Assembly (NCBI RefSeq): GCF_004115925.1
Contig: NZ_SDDX01000013.1
Coordinates: 172,781 to 236,780, forward strand
Length of the DNA: 64,000 bases
Reading direction: 5' to 3'
DNA from: Lelliottia nimipressuralis
GTDB lineage: Bacteria; Pseudomonadota; Gammaproteobacteria; Enterobacterales; Enterobacteriaceae
Notes under the pieces: model-generated
Database searches by the model: none
Told to the model about the DNA's origin: nothing
What the model saw: the letters and a program-made list of their open reading frames with translations, nothing else
In this document: positions 47,452-58,453 of the stretch, piece after piece
Numbering within the stretch: the first letter of the stretch is position 1
Layout: each line of letters begins with the position of its first letter
Program-made: the position numbers and the translations under genes

Positions 47452-48096
47452 ATGGCTCGCGCAAAACTGAAATTCCGGCTTCATCGTGCAGTGATTGTCC
47501 TGTCCTGCCTCGCGCTTCTGGTGGCGCTGATGCAAGGGGCATCCTGGTTTAGCCAGAATCATCAACGACAACGTAATCCGCAGTTCGAAGAGCTGGCGCG
47601 AACCCTGGCGCGTCAGGTTACCCTGAGCGTTGCACCCGCAATGCGCACCGAGACGCCGGACGATAAACGCATCGCCCAAATACTGCGTCAGATTACGGAA
47701 AACAGCCGTATTCTGGATGCAGGGGTCTACGACGAACAGGGCGATCTGATTGCCCGCGCCGGTGAGCACGTTGACGTGCGCGACCGTCTGGCGCTCGACG
47801 GCAAAAAGGCTGGCGGCTATTTCAATCAGCAAATTATCGAGCCGATTCAGGGCAAGAATGGCCCGCTGGGCTACCTGCGTCTGACCCTCGACACCCACAC
47901 CCTGCCGACCGAAGCCAAACAGGTGGATAACACCACGAATATTCTACGCCTGATGTTACTCCTTTCGCTGGCGATTGGCGTCGTGTTAACGCGCACGCTT
48001 TTGCAAGGCAAACGCACGCGCTGGCAGCAGTCGCCTTTCCTGCTGACGGCCAGTAAATCGGTGCCAGAAGAGGAAGAGAGCGAGAAGAAGGATTAA
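47452..48096 (+). CDS. ytjB: Membrane protein YtjB (Smp)
   Basis: An inner-membrane protein of 214 residues and unknown function, once linked to SerB as Smp. It has an N-terminal helix (about 14-34), a periplasmic domain of about 140 residues (with [28 protein letters not shown]), and a second helix at about 170-185, with a charged C-terminal tail. lplA follows 38 bp downstream; the ytjB stop overlaps a possible earlier ATG of lplA. Confidence 0.93.
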   Translation: MARAKLKFRLHRAVIVLSCLALLVALMQGASWFSQNHQRQRNPQFEELARTLARQVTLSVAPAMRTETPDDKRIAQILRQITENSRILDAGVYDEQGDLIARAGEHVDVRDRLALDGKKAGGYFNQQIIEPIQGKNGPLGYLRLTLDTHTLPTEAKQVDNTTNILRLMLLLSLAIGVVLTRTLLQGKRTRWQQSPFLLTASKSVPEEEESEKKD

Positions 48097-48134
48097 TGGT
48101 AAAGTGGGTGGACGATTCGGAAAGGAAATCTGCC

Positions 48135-49151
48135 ATGACGACACTACGCCTGCTTATCTCTGACTCTTACGATCCCTGGTTCAACCTCGCGGTGGAAGAG
48201 TGCATCTTCCGCCAGATGCCTGCCACACAGCGCGTCCTGTTCCTGTGGCGCAACGCCGATACGGTGGTCATTGGCCGCGCGCAGAACCCGTGGAAAGAGT
48301 GCAACACCCGGCGCATGGAAGAGGACAACGTGCGTCTGGCCCGTCGCAGCAGCGGCGGCGGCGCGGTATTCCATGACCTCGGCAATACCTGCTTTACCTT
48401 TATGGCCGGGAAACCGGAATACGATAAAACCATCTCCACCGCGATTGTGCTCAATGCCCTGAACGCCCTCGGCGTGACGGCAGAAGCCTCCGGACGAAAC
48501 GATCTGGTGGTCAAAACCCCAGAAGGCGACCGTAAAGTTTCCGGCTCGGCCTATCGCGAAACCAAAGATCGCGGTTTTCACCACGGCACTCTACTGCTTA
48601 ACGCTGACTTGAGCCGTCTGGCGAACTATCTCAATCCCGACAAGAAAAAGCTGCAGGCCAAGGGGATTACCTCGGTGCGCGGTCGCGTGGCGAATCTGGT
48701 GGAGCTGCTGCCAGGCATTACCCATGAGCAGGTTTGCGCGGCAATTCGTGAGGCGTTTTTCGAACATTATGGCGAGCGCGTCGAGGCGGAAGTGATCTCC
48801 CCGGACAAAGCGCCGGATTTGCCCAACTTCGCCGAAACCTTTGCCCGACAAAGTAGCTGGGAGTGGAACTTCGGCCAGGCACCGGCGTTCTCGCATCTGC
48901 TGGATGAGCGTTTCACCTGGGGCGGCGTAGAGCTGCATTTCGACGTTGAACGGGGCATTATCACGCGCACGCAGGTGTTTACCGATAGCCTCAATCCGGC
49001 CCCGCTGGAAGCGCTGGCGGCCCGTTTGCAGGGATGTTTGTATCGCGCGGAGAGTCTGCAGCAAGCGTGTGACGCGCTGTTAGGCGAGTTCCCGGAGCAG
49101 GAAAAAGAGTTGCGGGAGCTGTCGGCGTGGATAGCGAAAGCGGTGCGGTGA
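48135..49151 (+). CDS. lplA: Lipoate-protein ligase A
   Basis: Activates free lipoate with ATP and attaches it to the lipoyl domains of pyruvate and 2-oxoglutarate dehydrogenases and the glycine cleavage H protein. It has 338 residues from ATG 48135 after GGAAAGGAAATC; an ATG at 48096 overlapping the ytjB stop would add 13 unconserved residues. The lipoate-binding [12 protein letters not shown] is at about 70-82, with [21 protein letters not shown] in the catalytic core and a C-terminal accessory domain (about 245-338). In E. coli yjjJ separates it from deoD; here it is absent. Confidence 0.96.
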   Translation: MTTLRLLISDSYDPWFNLAVEECIFRQMPATQRVLFLWRNADTVVIGRAQNPWKECNTRRMEEDNVRLARRSSGGGAVFHDLGNTCFTFMAGKPEYDKTISTAIVLNALNALGVTAEASGRNDLVVKTPEGDRKVSGSAYRETKDRGFHHGTLLLNADLSRLANYLNPDKKKLQAKGITSVRGRVANLVELLPGITHEQVCAAIREAFFEHYGERVEAEVISPDKAPDLPNFAETFARQSSWEWNFGQAPAFSHLLDERFTWGGVELHFDVERGIITRTQVFTDSLNPAPLEALAARLQGCLYRAESLQQACDALLGEFPEQEKELRELSAWIAKAVR

Positions 49152-49155
49152 CAGA

Positions 49156-49174
49156 AAAGCCCGCAAGCGGGCTT
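49156..49174 (+). terminator. Terminator after lplA
   Basis: AAAGCCCGC and GCGGGCTTT form a compact stem with an AA loop, followed by a short T run. It is 4 bp past the lplA stop. Confidence 0.75.
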
Positions 49175-49185
49175 TAACATTGCAG

Positions 49186-49213
49186 GCCGGGTAAGGCGGA
49201 GAAGCCACCCGGC
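49186..49213. repeat. REP element between lplA and deoD
   Basis: GCCGGGTAAGGCGGAGAAGCCACCCGGC is a near-perfect REP palindrome between the convergent lplA and deoD genes. Confidence 0.8.
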
Positions 49214-49221
49214 AAACAGAC

Positions 49222-49944
49222 TTACTCTTTATCGCCCAGCAGAACGGATTCCAGCGCGATTTTGATCATGTCGTTGAAGGTGGTCTGACGCTCAGCGGCA
49301 GTGGTCTGCTCGTGAGTACGGATGTGGTCAGACACGGTGCAGATGGTCAGCGCTTTCGCACCAAACTCAGCCGCTACGCCGTAGATGCCCGCCGCTTCCA
49401 TTTCCACGCCCAGGATGCCGTATTTTTCCATCACGTCGAACATTTCGCCGCCGTCCGGTGCATAGAACAGATCAGCAGAGAAGATGTTACCGACGCGCGC
49501 ATCAACGCCCAGCGCTTTCGCCGCGTCAACCGCGTTACGCACCATGCCGAAGTCAGCGATGGCTGCAAAGTCGTGGTCTTTGAAACGCATACGGTTGACT
49601 TTGGAATCGGTGCAAGCACCCATACCGATGACGACGTCACGCAGTTTCACGTCCATACGCACTGCACCGCAAGAGCCCACGCGGATGATTTTCTTCACGC
49701 CGAAATCGGTGATCAGCTCTTTGGTGTAAATGGAGCAGGACGGGATACCCATACCGTGACCCATCACAGAGATTTTGCGGCCTTTGTAAGTACCTGTGAA
49801 GCCCAGCATGCCGCGCACGTTGTTCACTTCACGTACGTCTTCGAGGAAGGTTTCCGCAATGTGCTTCGCGCGCAGCGGGTCACCCGGCATCAACACTACG
49901 TCCGCGAAATCGCCCATTTCTGCATTAATGTGTGGGGTAGCCAT
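49222..49944 (-). CDS. deoD: Purine nucleoside phosphorylase DeoD
   Basis: Phosphorolysis of purine (deoxy)ribonucleosides to free base and (deoxy)ribose-1-phosphate. It has 240 residues. Family landmarks are [17 protein letters not shown] (phosphate site), VGSCGA in the middle and [21 protein letters not shown] with the catalytic Asp in CTVSDHIRT. It is the last gene of the deoCABD operon. Confidence 0.97.
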   Translation of the reverse strand: MATPHINAEMGDFADVVLMPGDPLRAKHIAETFLEDVREVNNVRGMLGFTGTYKGRKISVMGHGMGIPSCSIYTKELITDFGVKKIIRVGSCGAVRMDVKLRDVVIGMGACTDSKVNRMRFKDHDFAAIADFGMVRNAVDAAKALGVDARVGNIFSADLFYAPDGGEMFDVMEKYGILGVEMEAAGIYGVAAEFGAKALTICTVSDHIRTHEQTTAAERQTTFNDMIKIALESVLLGDKE

Positions 49945-49972
49945 CTTCAGATCCTTTTAAAATTGTCGTTTT

Positions 49973-50040
49973 GTCGGGTGGCGGCTGCGCCTGACCCGAC
50001 CTACTAAATCGTAGGCCCGGCAAGCGCAGCGCTGCCGGGC
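49973..50040. repeat. BIME (two inverted REP units) between deoB and deoD
   Basis: GTCGGGTGGCGGCTGCGCCT-GACCCGAC (49973-50000) is one REP palindrome, and GCCCGGCAAGCGCAGCGC-TGCCGGGC (50015-50040) is a second, joined by CTACTAAATCGTAG, itself a small inverted repeat. The head-to-head layout is a bacterial interspersed mosaic element inside the deo operon and may set different mRNA stabilities for deoB and deoD. Confidence 0.85.
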
Positions 50041-50047
50041 ATGCGCA

Positions 50048-51301
<1,254 letters not shown>

Positions 51302-51331
51302 TCATAAAAAACCGATCAGATCAGTATACCG

Positions 51332-52654
51332 CTATTCGGTGATACGACGATAGACGGTTGGTGTGGTTTCGGGAGCTGTGTCGTCAAGTTTAATGGCCGC
51401 TTTTACCGCTTTCGCCGCTTCCTGCCAGCTGGCTTCGTCTTTGGCATGGATGACCGCCAGCGGACGCTGCCCGTCAACGCTGTCACCCAGACGGGTCATA
51501 TCGGTAAAGCCGACGCTGTAATCAATCGTGTCCGATGCCTGACGGCGCCCGCCGCCCATCGATACCACGGCCATGCCCAGCGCACGGGTGTCCATGGCGG
51601 AGACAAAACCTTCCGCATCGGCGTAAACCGCCTTGCTGAGCGTCGCGGTCGGCAGGTATTTCGCGTAGTTTTCGACGAAATCGGTTGGGCCTTTTTGCGC
51701 AGCCACCATGCGACCGAAGATCTCTGCCGCTTTGCCGTTATCCAGCACTGCCTGCAGTTTCGCGCGCGCGTCGGCGTCGTCTTTGGCGAGCTTACCGGAG
51801 ATCAGCATCTCAACGCACAGCGCCATAGTGACGTCGAACAGACGCGGATTGCGGTATTCGCCGGTCAGGAACTGCACGGCTTCGCGCACTTCGACGGCGT
51901 TACCCGCGCTGGAGGCCAGCACCTGGTTCATGTCGGTGAGCAGCGCCGTCGTGCGCACGCCTGCACCGTTGGAGACGCCCACGATCGCTTCGGCCAGTGC
52001 CGCAGAGAGTTCATAGGTAGGCATAAACGCGCCGCTTCCCACTTTCACATCCATCACCAGGGCATCCAGACCTTCCGCCAGCTTTTTGGCGAGGATCGAG
52101 GCGGTGATCAGCGGAATGGAATCCACTGTCGCGGTGATATCGCGGGTGGCGTAAAAACGTTTATCCGCCGGCGCGAGAGAGCTGGTCTGGCCAATAATCG
52201 CCACACCAACGTCTTTAATAATTTCGCGGAAGCGCTGGTCATCCGGGAAGATATCGAAGCCCGGAATGGCTTCCAGTTTGTCGAGCGTACCGCCCGTATG
52301 CCCCAGGCCGCGCCCGGAGATCATCGGGATATAGCCCCCACATGCGGCGACCATTGGGCCGAGCATCAGGGAAGTGACATCGCCCACGCCGCCCGTGGAG
52401 TGTTTATCCACAATCGGGCCGTTGAGGTTAAGGCTTTTCCAGTCCAGAACGGTTCCTGAATCCCGCATCGCCATGGTCAGCGAGACACGTTCCGGCATCG
52501 CCATATCGTGGAAGAAAATGGTCATCGCCAGGGCGGCAATCTGCCCTTCAGAGATGGTGTTGTCACGAATACCGTTGATAAAGAAGCGGATCTCTTCGTC
52601 GCTTAATGCATGACCATCACGTTTTTTACGAATAATTTCTTGTGCGAGAAACAC
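51332..52654 (-). CDS. deoA: Thymidine phosphorylase DeoA
   Basis: Cleaves thymidine and deoxyuridine to base and deoxyribose-1-phosphate. It has 440 residues. Start is GTG 52654 ([17 protein letters not shown]); a non-ATG start is also usual in E. coli. Visible motifs are KHSTGGVGD (phosphate binding, about 84-92) and [16 protein letters not shown] (about 112-127). It is downstream of deoC, separated by an ERIC element. Confidence 0.97.
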   Translation of the reverse strand: MFLAQEIIRKKRDGHALSDEEIRFFINGIRDNTISEGQIAALAMTIFFHDMAMPERVSLTMAMRDSGTVLDWKSLNLNGPIVDKHSTGGVGDVTSLMLGPMVAACGGYIPMISGRGLGHTGGTLDKLEAIPGFDIFPDDQRFREIIKDVGVAIIGQTSSLAPADKRFYATRDITATVDSIPLITASILAKKLAEGLDALVMDVKVGSGAFMPTYELSAALAEAIVGVSNGAGVRTTALLTDMNQVLASSAGNAVEVREAVQFLTGEYRNPRLFDVTMALCVEMLISGKLAKDDADARAKLQAVLDNGKAAEIFGRMVAAQKGPTDFVENYAKYLPTATLSKAVYADAEGFVSAMDTRALGMAVVSMGGGRRQASDTIDYSVGFTDMTRLGDSVDGQRPLAVIHAKDEASWQEAAKAVKAAIKLDDTAPETTPTVYRRITE

Positions 52655-52706
52655 GGTAACCCCCGGGGAATCAGGTTAAATGCGGCGGTAAACCCGCCGC
52701 GATAAA

Positions 52707-52816
52707 ATATTACTCTTCATAATTCGAGCTGTCGGAGGGCGGCAAGAAAGTGCCCCCCAGGCGCCTACACAAGTAAGAGACTGGGGTGAAAGTGCAGCCT
52801 GACTATGACGAGTAAT
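52707..52816 (-). repeat. ERIC element between deoC and deoA
   Basis: The terminal inverted repeats are TATTACTCTTCATAATTCG and GACTATGACGAGTAAT. The core includes GGCGGCAAG, the CCCCAGGCGCCTACACAAGTAAG block and GAGACTGGGGTGAAAGTGCAGCC, matching the ERIC consensus (CCCCAGGAGCTTACATAAGTAAGTGACTGGGGTGAGCG) with a few changes and some loss in the 3' half (about 110 against 127 bp). One end abuts the deoC stop codon. It is transcribed within the deo operon. Confidence 0.88.
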
Positions 52817-53595
52817 TAGTAGCTGCTGGCACTCTTACCGTCACCGTGACCCAGCGCTTTCAGCAGGCTTGCCAGCAGGCTGGATGCGCCGAAGCGGTAG
52901 TGACGGGAATCCGCCCAGTCGGCGCCAAACAGGTCGTCAGCGATGGCCAGGAACTGCTGCGCGTCCTCTGCAGTACGCACGCCGCCCGCAGGTTTGAAAC
53001 CAACGGTTTTAGACACGCCCATGTCGCGAATCACTTCCATCATGATGCGAGCGCTTTCTGGCGTTGCGTTGACCGGCACTTTACCGGTAGAGGTTTTAAT
53101 GAAATCCGCACCCGCTTTGATGGAGATTTCAGATGCTTTACGAATCAGCGCTTCTTCTTTCAGCTCGCCCGTTTCGATAATCACTTTCAGCAGCACGTTA
53201 GCCGCCGCACAAGCGTCTTTACAGGCTTTCACCAGGTCAAAACCGACCTGCTCGTTGCCGGCGATCAGCGCACGGTACGGGAACACCACGTCAACTTCAT
53301 CAGCACCGTAGGCAATCGCCGCGCGGGTTTCAGCCAGCGCAATGTCGATGTCGTCATTGCCGTGCGGGAAGTTGGTGACGGTTGCGATACGCACGTCAGG
53401 CGTGCCCTGCGCGTTCAGCGTCTTACGTGCAATCGGGATAAAACGCGGATAGATGCAGATGGCAGCGGTATTGCCCACTGGCGTTTTCGCCTGATGGCAC
53501 AATGCGATCACTTTTTCATTGGTGTCGTCATCGTTCAGGGTGGTCAGGTCCATCAGTTTCAACGCGCGCAGGCTGCTTGCGGTTAAATCGGTCAT
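52816..53595 (-). CDS. deoC: Deoxyribose-phosphate aldolase DeoC
   Basis: A class I aldolase that splits deoxyribose-5-phosphate into acetaldehyde and glyceraldehyde-3-phosphate. It has 259 residues from ATG 53595 ([20 protein letters not shown]), after GGAGAATGTT; an earlier in-frame start would be in the promoter region. The Schiff-base lysine is in [12 protein letters not shown] (about 167), with [13 protein letters not shown] nearby. First gene of the deo operon. Confidence 0.97.
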   Translation of the reverse strand: MTDLTASSLRALKLMDLTTLNDDDTNEKVIALCHQAKTPVGNTAAICIYPRFIPIARKTLNAQGTPDVRIATVTNFPHGNDDIDIALAETRAAIAYGADEVDVVFPYRALIAGNEQVGFDLVKACKDACAAANVLLKVIIETGELKEEALIRKASEISIKAGADFIKTSTGKVPVNATPESARIMMEVIRDMGVSKTVGFKPAGGVRTAEDAQQFLAIADDLFGADWADSRHYRFGASSLLASLLKALGHGDGKSASSY

Positions 53596-53641
53596 AACAT
53601 TCTCCAACGGCTTCGCCGTATAAATTTTCACCGTGCGGGTC

Positions 53642-53735
53642 TGTGAGTATTCTAACATTCACCCGCATTCACACTTCGACATTCATCACAGTTAATGAAA
53701 ACTGCGTACAAATTTGCATTACTGTAATGAGATCA
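53642..53735 (-). promoter_or_regulatory. deoP2 region: DeoR operator plus CRP/CytR sites
   Basis: TGTGAGTATTCTAACA (53642-53657) is a DeoR operator (minus strand TGTTAGAATACTCACA; 14 of 16 bases match the palindrome TGTTAGAATTCTAACA). Upstream on the minus strand lie two CRP-like sites, TGTGATGAATGTCGAAGT (53690-53673) and the region of TTGATCTCATTACAGTAATG (about 53735-53714), spaced as in E. coli deoP2, where CytR binds between two CRP dimers. Confidence 0.8.
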
Positions 53736-53856
53736 ACTTCAAACTTTAGTCCTCAGGCTGCTGGCTAAAACAGCAATCACCCGCGTCGGATCAAATGGCT
53801 TCGCATGATGAGTTCCTACAATCTGCCCATCAACCGCAGAATAAAAGGAAGCGAAC

Positions 53857-55404
53857 ATGTCCACCTCCGGTCTCGATGCTTTGCAACAACGTTGCCAGCA
53901 AATTGTGACAAGCCCGGTACTGACAGCCGAGCAAAAACGTCATTTCCTGGCGCTGGAAGCGGAAAACAATCTACCCTACCCCGCGCTGTCACAGGCCGCG
54001 CGTGCGGCACTGGACGAGGGTTTCATCTGCGATATGTTTGAAGGCCATGCGCCCTTCAAACCGCGCTACGTTCTGCCGGACTACGCTAAATTCCTGGCAA
54101 ACGGCTCAGAGTGGTTAGAGCTGGAAGGGGCGAAAGATCTCGATGACGCCCTGTCGTTACTCACTATCCTCTACCACCATGTTCCATCCGTCACATCGAT
54201 GCCGGTGTTTCTCGGCCATCTCGACGCGTTGCTGCAACCCTATGTTAGAATTCTAACACAAGAAGAAATTGATAGCCGAATAAAACGTTTCTGGCGTTAT
54301 CTCGACAGAACCCTGCCAGACGCGTTTATGCACGCCAACATCGGCCCTGCGGATACCCCAATCACCCGCGCTATTCTACGCGCCGATGCAGAGCTGAAGC
54401 AGGTCGCACCGAATCTCACCTTTATTTACGACCCGGAAATCACCCCTGACGATTTGCTGCTGAGCGTGGCAAAAAATATTTGCGAATGCAGTAAACCGCA
54501 TATTTCCAACGGTCCGGTGAATGATAAAATTTTCACAAAAGGCCGTTATGGCGTAGTGAGTTGTTACAACTCCCTGCCGCTGGCGGGCGGTGGCAGTACC
54601 CTGGTTCGCCTCAACCTCAAGGCTATTGCCGAGAGCAGTGAATCAATGGACGATTTCTTTACCCGCACGCTACCGCACTACTGCCAGCAGCAGATCGCGA
54701 TTATCGATGCACGCTGTGATTTTCTGTATGAGCAATCCGGCTTCTTTGAGAATAGCTTCCTGGTAAAAGAGGGGCTGATTGATGCGGATCGTTTTGTGCC
54801 GATGTTTGGCATGTACGGTCTGGCCGAAGCGGTGAATACCCTGTGCGAGAAAGCCGGACTGAACGCGCGTTACGGCAAGGATGAGCAGGCCAATGCGCTG
54901 GGCTACCGCATGAGCGAACAACTTGCGGAATTTGTCGAAAATACGCCGGTGAAACACGGCTGGAAGCAGCGCGCCATGCTGCATGCCCAGTCCGGAATCA
55001 GCTCTGACGCGGGTACTACGCCGGGTGCGCGTCTGCCGTATGGCGATGAGCCGGATCCGATTAGCCACCTGCTGGCCGTCGCGCCGCATCACAAACATTA
55101 TCATTCGGGCATCAGTGATATTTTGACGCTGGACGAAACCATCAAGCGTAACCCGCAAGCCGTGGTTCAGCTTTGTCTTGGGGCGTTTAACGCCGGGATG
55201 CGCGAATTTACGGCCAACGTGGCCGGGAACGATCTGGTGCGTGTGACCGGGTATATGGTGCGCCTGTCGGATCTGGAGAAATACCGCGCGGAAGGCTCTC
55301 GTACCAACACCACCTGGCTTGGCGAAGAGGCCGCACGCAATACACGTATCCTTGAACGTCAGCCGCGTGTGATAAGCCATGAACAGCAGATGCGCTTTAG
55401 TTAG
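53857..55404 (+). CDS. yjjI: Glycyl-radical enzyme-like protein YjjI (DUF3029)
   Basis: A putative glycyl radical enzyme of unknown substrate, 515 residues. The C-terminal loop [14 protein letters not shown] carries the candidate radical glycine at residue 465, in the RVxGY context seen in glycyl radical enzymes. C236 ([15 protein letters not shown]) is a candidate partner cysteine, but I cannot prove it is the catalytic thiyl site. yjjW, encoding a radical-SAM activase, overlaps its last 26 bp. It is divergent from deoC and contains a deo operator in its early coding sequence. E. coli K-12 has the same gene beside deo. Confidence 0.9.
   Translation: MSTSGLDALQQRCQQIVTSPVLTAEQKRHFLALEAENNLPYPALSQAARAALDEGFICDMFEGHAPFKPRYVLPDYAKFLANGSEWLELEGAKDLDDALSLLTILYHHVPSVTSMPVFLGHLDALLQPYVRILTQEEIDSRIKRFWRYLDRTLPDAFMHANIGPADTPITRAILRADAELKQVAPNLTFIYDPEITPDDLLLSVAKNICECSKPHISNGPVNDKIFTKGRYGVVSCYNSLPLAGGGSTLVRLNLKAIAESSESMDDFFTRTLPHYCQQQIAIIDARCDFLYEQSGFFENSFLVKEGLIDADRFVPMFGMYGLAEAVNTLCEKAGLNARYGKDEQANALGYRMSEQLAEFVENTPVKHGWKQRAMLHAQSGISSDAGTTPGARLPYGDEPDPISHLLAVAPHHKHYHSGISDILTLDETIKRNPQAVVQLCLGAFNAGMREFTANVAGNDLVRVTGYMVRLSDLEKYRAEGSRTNTTWLGEEAARNTRILERQPRVISHEQQMRFS
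54243..54258 (-). promoter_or_regulatory. Distal DeoR operator (deoO1-like) inside yjjI
   Basis: TGTTAGAATTCTAACA is a perfect 16-bp palindrome and an exact DeoR operator. It lies 601 bp from the deoC-proximal operator, matching the 599-bp O1-O2 spacing known in E. coli, where DeoR loops the DNA. It falls in codons near residues 129-134 of yjjI. Confidence 0.9.
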
Positions 55405-56239
55405 TCAGGTTATCCCTTTCTCCTGCGTGGACGGGCCGGGCAGCCGCCTGGCACTGTTCCTGCAGGGCTGTAACCTGCGCTGCAAAACCTGCCACAACCC
55501 GTGGACCATCGGACGCTGCAACGATTGCGGCGACTGCGTGCTTCACTGTCCGCACGATGCCCTGAACATTCAGGCCGGGCGCGTCTGGTGGCAGGAGAGT
55601 ATCTGTCAAAAATGCGACACCTGTTTGCACGTCTGCCCGCAACAGGCCACCCCGATGGCGCAGCGTTTCAGCGTAGAGGAAATCCTCGGGCAGATTCGCA
55701 CCGTCGCGCCCTTTATTGAAGGGATAACCGTCAGCGGCGGCGAAGCCACTACCCAGCTGCCGTTTTTGGTGGCGCTGTTTCGCGCCATCAAAGCGGACGC
55801 GTCACTGAAGCATTTAACCTGTCTGGTAGACAGCAACGGGCTGCTGAGTGAAACCGGCTGGCAAAAACTGCTGCCGTTTTTTGATGGTGCCATGCTGGAT
55901 CTGAAAGCCTGGAACAACGAGCACCACCGTTTCCTGACCGGACGCGAAAATCCGCAGATCAAACACAGCATTCGCTGGCTGGCACACCATCAGCGTTTAA
56001 CGGAACTGCGGCTGCTGGTGATCCCGGATCATTGTGATTATCTGAAACATCTGGAGTCGCTGATCGCCTTTATTCACGCTCTCGGCGATGTGCCTGTCAG
56101 GATCAACGCTTTTCACGCCCACGGGGTGTACGGCGAGGCGGCCAGCTGGCGCAGCGCCACGGCAGAGGATGTAGAACCCCTGGCCTGCGCGCTGGAGAAA
56201 CAGAGGATAACGGTGATCCGCCCGGCGCTCTATTTATAG
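55379..56239 (+). CDS. yjjW: Glycyl-radical enzyme activating protein YjjW (radical SAM)
   Basis: The probable activase that installs the radical on YjjI, 286 residues. The radical-SAM motif CNLRCKTC (CxxxCxxC) is at about 31-38. A ferredoxin-like insert with two clusters follows: [12 protein letters not shown] (about 47-60) and [12 protein letters not shown] (about 76-89). GGEATTQ is the SAM-binding GGE motif. The start overlaps yjjI by 26 bp, so translation is coupled. The 3' end overlaps the convergent yjjV by 6 bp. Confidence 0.92.
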   Translation: MNSRCALVSQVIPFSCVDGPGSRLALFLQGCNLRCKTCHNPWTIGRCNDCGDCVLHCPHDALNIQAGRVWWQESICQKCDTCLHVCPQQATPMAQRFSVEEILGQIRTVAPFIEGITVSGGEATTQLPFLVALFRAIKADASLKHLTCLVDSNGLLSETGWQKLLPFFDGAMLDLKAWNNEHHRFLTGRENPQIKHSIRWLAHHQRLTELRLLVIPDHCDYLKHLESLIAFIHALGDVPVRINAFHAHGVYGEAASWRSATAEDVEPLACALEKQRITVIRPALYL

Positions 56240-57016
56240 GGTGATGCCAAACAGATCTTCCGTGTTTTGCAGCAGCGCATCTGCGAGGGTTTCTGCCGGC
56301 TCAGCACGTAATTCACACAGTGTCGTAAAGACGCGCGCCGCCTGCTCCGGGCGATTCGGCTGGCCCTGAAAACCGTTCAGTGGCATGTCCGGCGCGTCAG
56401 TTTCCAGCAGCAGGGATGACAGGGGCAACTGCGCCATCACGTCGCGGGTTTTACTGGCGCGCGGATAGGTGATTGTGCCGCCGACGCCAATTTTGTAGCC
56501 CAGCTCGATAAAACGTTGCGCCTGTTGCAGGCTTCCGGAAAAACCGTGCACTACGCCGGTTCGCGGCAGATCGGCACGTTTGAGGTGCATCGTCAGTTTG
56601 TCGTGAGTGCGTCTTGAGTGGAGGATCACCGGCAGATCGTGGCGTTTAGCCAGTTTTAGCTGCGCATCCAAAAGCGCCTGCTGGCGATCGAATTGCGGAT
56701 CGTCGCGATAGAGATCGAGACCGATCTCACCGATCGCCACCAGTTTTTTCCCGGCGGTGAGAATAGAGGCTTCCAGCTGGTCCAGATGCGCATCCTGATG
56801 CGTTTCCACCACAATGGGATGCAGGCCCAGCGCGGCGTAGAGTGCCGTGTGGCTGCGAGCCAAATCGAGCACCCGCTCAAAATTTGCCGCTTCAATGGCA
56901 GGCACGATAATCGCCTGCACACCCGCCTTCGCGGCCTGCGCGATACTTTGCGTCTCGTTGCCGGTAAACGGCGGAAAATCAAAGTGGCAATGGGTGTCGA
57001 CAAAGCGAAAAGTCAC
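56234..57016 (-). CDS. yjjV: TatD-family metal-dependent hydrolase YjjV
   Basis: A TIM-barrel metal hydrolase of the TatD group, 260 residues. DTHCHFDF (about 7-14) and [12 protein letters not shown] (about 90) carry the metal ligands, HSRRTHDKL another, and [11 protein letters not shown] the C-terminal Asp. TatD relatives are DNases or deacylases, and the substrate of YjjV is not established. The start overlaps the yjjU stop by 4 bp. Confidence 0.93.
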   Translation of the reverse strand: MTFRFVDTHCHFDFPPFTGNETQSIAQAAKAGVQAIIVPAIEAANFERVLDLARSHTALYAALGLHPIVVETHQDAHLDQLEASILTAGKKLVAIGEIGLDLYRDDPQFDRQQALLDAQLKLAKRHDLPVILHSRRTHDKLTMHLKRADLPRTGVVHGFSGSLQQAQRFIELGYKIGVGGTITYPRASKTRDVMAQLPLSSLLLETDAPDMPLNGFQGQPNRPEQAARVFTTLCELRAEPAETLADALLQNTEDLFGITL

Positions 57017-58065
57017 GCCAGATCCTCGTTATCAAAGGTCGTATCGTTCGCCTGCGGGGCATCCACCAGCGGCATCGTCAGGGCGTCGTTTGCCACAATC
57101 GCCGGTGGCGTGATGATACGCTTATGTCGATAAATAGGCGGACTTTCGGCCAGCAGTTTCCCCACCGTTGCCAGGAAATAGCGAGCGCACAGACGCCCGG
57201 TTTTATAGTCATCGCGCAGCGCAGGTATGCGACTGCCCAGCGCCATGCTGTTAAGGGGTTTCGGCGGGTAGATTTCAAAGATTTTCAGCTTGCCCGGCGG
57301 CTTTTCGATAAACCGCTGCATTGCGCTGTAGCTGGTTTCATGCTGATGAGCGATGTTCACCAGCGGCTGCAGGCTACTGTCCCCAAGCCATTTTTCCATG
57401 CGCTTAAACCACTGCGGGGTGTAGTACATCTGCGACGGCACGGTGCGGATCACCACGATAGTTTGCGCACCACGGCGGGCGGCTTCCTGAACGGGGACGG
57501 CGTCGCTGATCCCACCGTCCAGATAGTTGATGCCGTCGAGGGCCGCTGCGGTCCGGTAGAAGCCAGGAATCGCGCTGGATGCACGCAGAATATCCAGCCA
57601 GTTCTCTTTTTGCGGTGAGAAGTAGCCCGGCGTGTAGTCATCGCCCCGGCTGGCGCACATCCAGAACTCTTTTCCCGTATCAAAAAGGCGAGAAGCGGTG
57701 TCCATCGCCAGCGGCATCTGGCTGGAGGTGGAGTCTAAGAGCCAGTCCAGATCGATGAGATTTCCGCCGCGTACAAATCGCAGCGGATTGAAGAAATCGC
57801 GAGAAGTGGTGTAGCGCATGATCACTTTGCGGGCGTAACCGGGCTGGTTACAGACGTAGGCAGAGAGATTTTGCGCCCCGGCGGACGTGCCAAAGAAGAG
57901 ATCGAAAGGGTTAAATTGCGCGCGCATGAATTCATCCAGCACCCCGGCCGTAAAGATGCCTCGCTGCCCACCGCCTTCGCATACCAGCGCCAGCCGGCCG
58001 ACGCGAAAGGGTTTTAACGCCAACGGCGCGATATTGCCGAGCGTAACCGGAATTCTCTGCCCCAC
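57013..58065 (-). CDS. yjjU: Patatin-like phospholipase family protein YjjU
   Basis: A patatin-family serine hydrolase of 350 residues. The oxyanion loop GGGQRGIF (about 31-38) and nucleophile GTSAG (in FGTSAGAQN, about 59-63) and the catalytic Asp motif YLDGGISD (about 195) form the usual dyad. The start is set at GTG 58065 (VGQRIPVTLGN), preceded by AGGTG; longer frames give non-homologous N-termini. Its substrate is unknown. yjjV overlaps downstream by 4 bp. Confidence 0.9.
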   Translation of the reverse strand: MGQRIPVTLGNIAPLALKPFRVGRLALVCEGGGQRGIFTAGVLDEFMRAQFNPFDLFFGTSAGAQNLSAYVCNQPGYARKVIMRYTTSRDFFNPLRFVRGGNLIDLDWLLDSTSSQMPLAMDTASRLFDTGKEFWMCASRGDDYTPGYFSPQKENWLDILRASSAIPGFYRTAAALDGINYLDGGISDAVPVQEAARRGAQTIVVIRTVPSQMYYTPQWFKRMEKWLGDSSLQPLVNIAHQHETSYSAMQRFIEKPPGKLKIFEIYPPKPLNSMALGSRIPALRDDYKTGRLCARYFLATVGKLLAESPPIYRHKRIITPPAIVANDALTMPLVDAPQANDTTFDNEDLA

Positions 58066-58133
58066 TGCTACACCTGTTTTTGATTCTTCTGTTATTACAC
58101 AGTAGCGCAAACTGGCCCTATGACTCAAACCAG

Positions 58134-58162
58134 AAAAAGCCAGTCGCAAGGACTGGCTTTTA
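58134..58162 (-). terminator. Terminator of ytjA
   Basis: AAAAAGCCAGTC and GACTGGCTTTT form a long stem around GCAAG. The plus-strand A run at 58134-58138 gives a T run on the minus strand. It lies 47 bp past ytjA. Confidence 0.85.
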
Positions 58163-58208
58163 GTGTGGTGTTGTCGGCTGTGTTTTCCGACGGGCTGATT
58201 ACGCTTAT

Positions 58209-58370
58209 CTAGGGACGACGGCGTCCGGTAAACAGGCTGACCAGGAACAGGATAATACCGACAACGAAAACAATTTTCGCCGCGCCGGCCGCTGTACCCG
58301 CCAGACCACCAAAGCCCAGAGCGGCGGCAATTAACGCGATAACCAGAAATATAATGCCCCAACGAAACAT
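58209..58370 (-). CDS. ytjA: Small membrane protein YtjA (UPF0391/DUF1328)
   Basis: A 53-residue protein: start [20 protein letters not shown], then glycine-rich [12 protein letters not shown], a second helix [15 protein letters not shown] and a basic tail TGRRRP. It nearly matches E. coli YtjA. Two hydrophobic helices with a Gly/Ala hinge suggest an inner-membrane hairpin; function is unknown. AGGAGAGTTTT lies just before the start. It lies between osmY and yjjU. Confidence 0.95.
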
Positions 58371-58453
58371 AAAACTCTCCTTTACCATAGTTAATATCAG
58401 CCGCTATATGTGAGCGCTCAGGTGCTCACAAGCGTTGTGTCCAAAAGTCGTTC

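Noticed and set aside
46366..47898. A 510-residue version of SerB
   Set aside because: The extra N-terminal region runs antisense to the start of ytjB and past its promoter; the family length of 322 from ATG 47334 fits.
57013..58362. A 449-residue version of YjjU
   Set aside because: The upstream part covers the ytjA terminator and the 3' part of ytjA in another frame and has no similarity to patatins.
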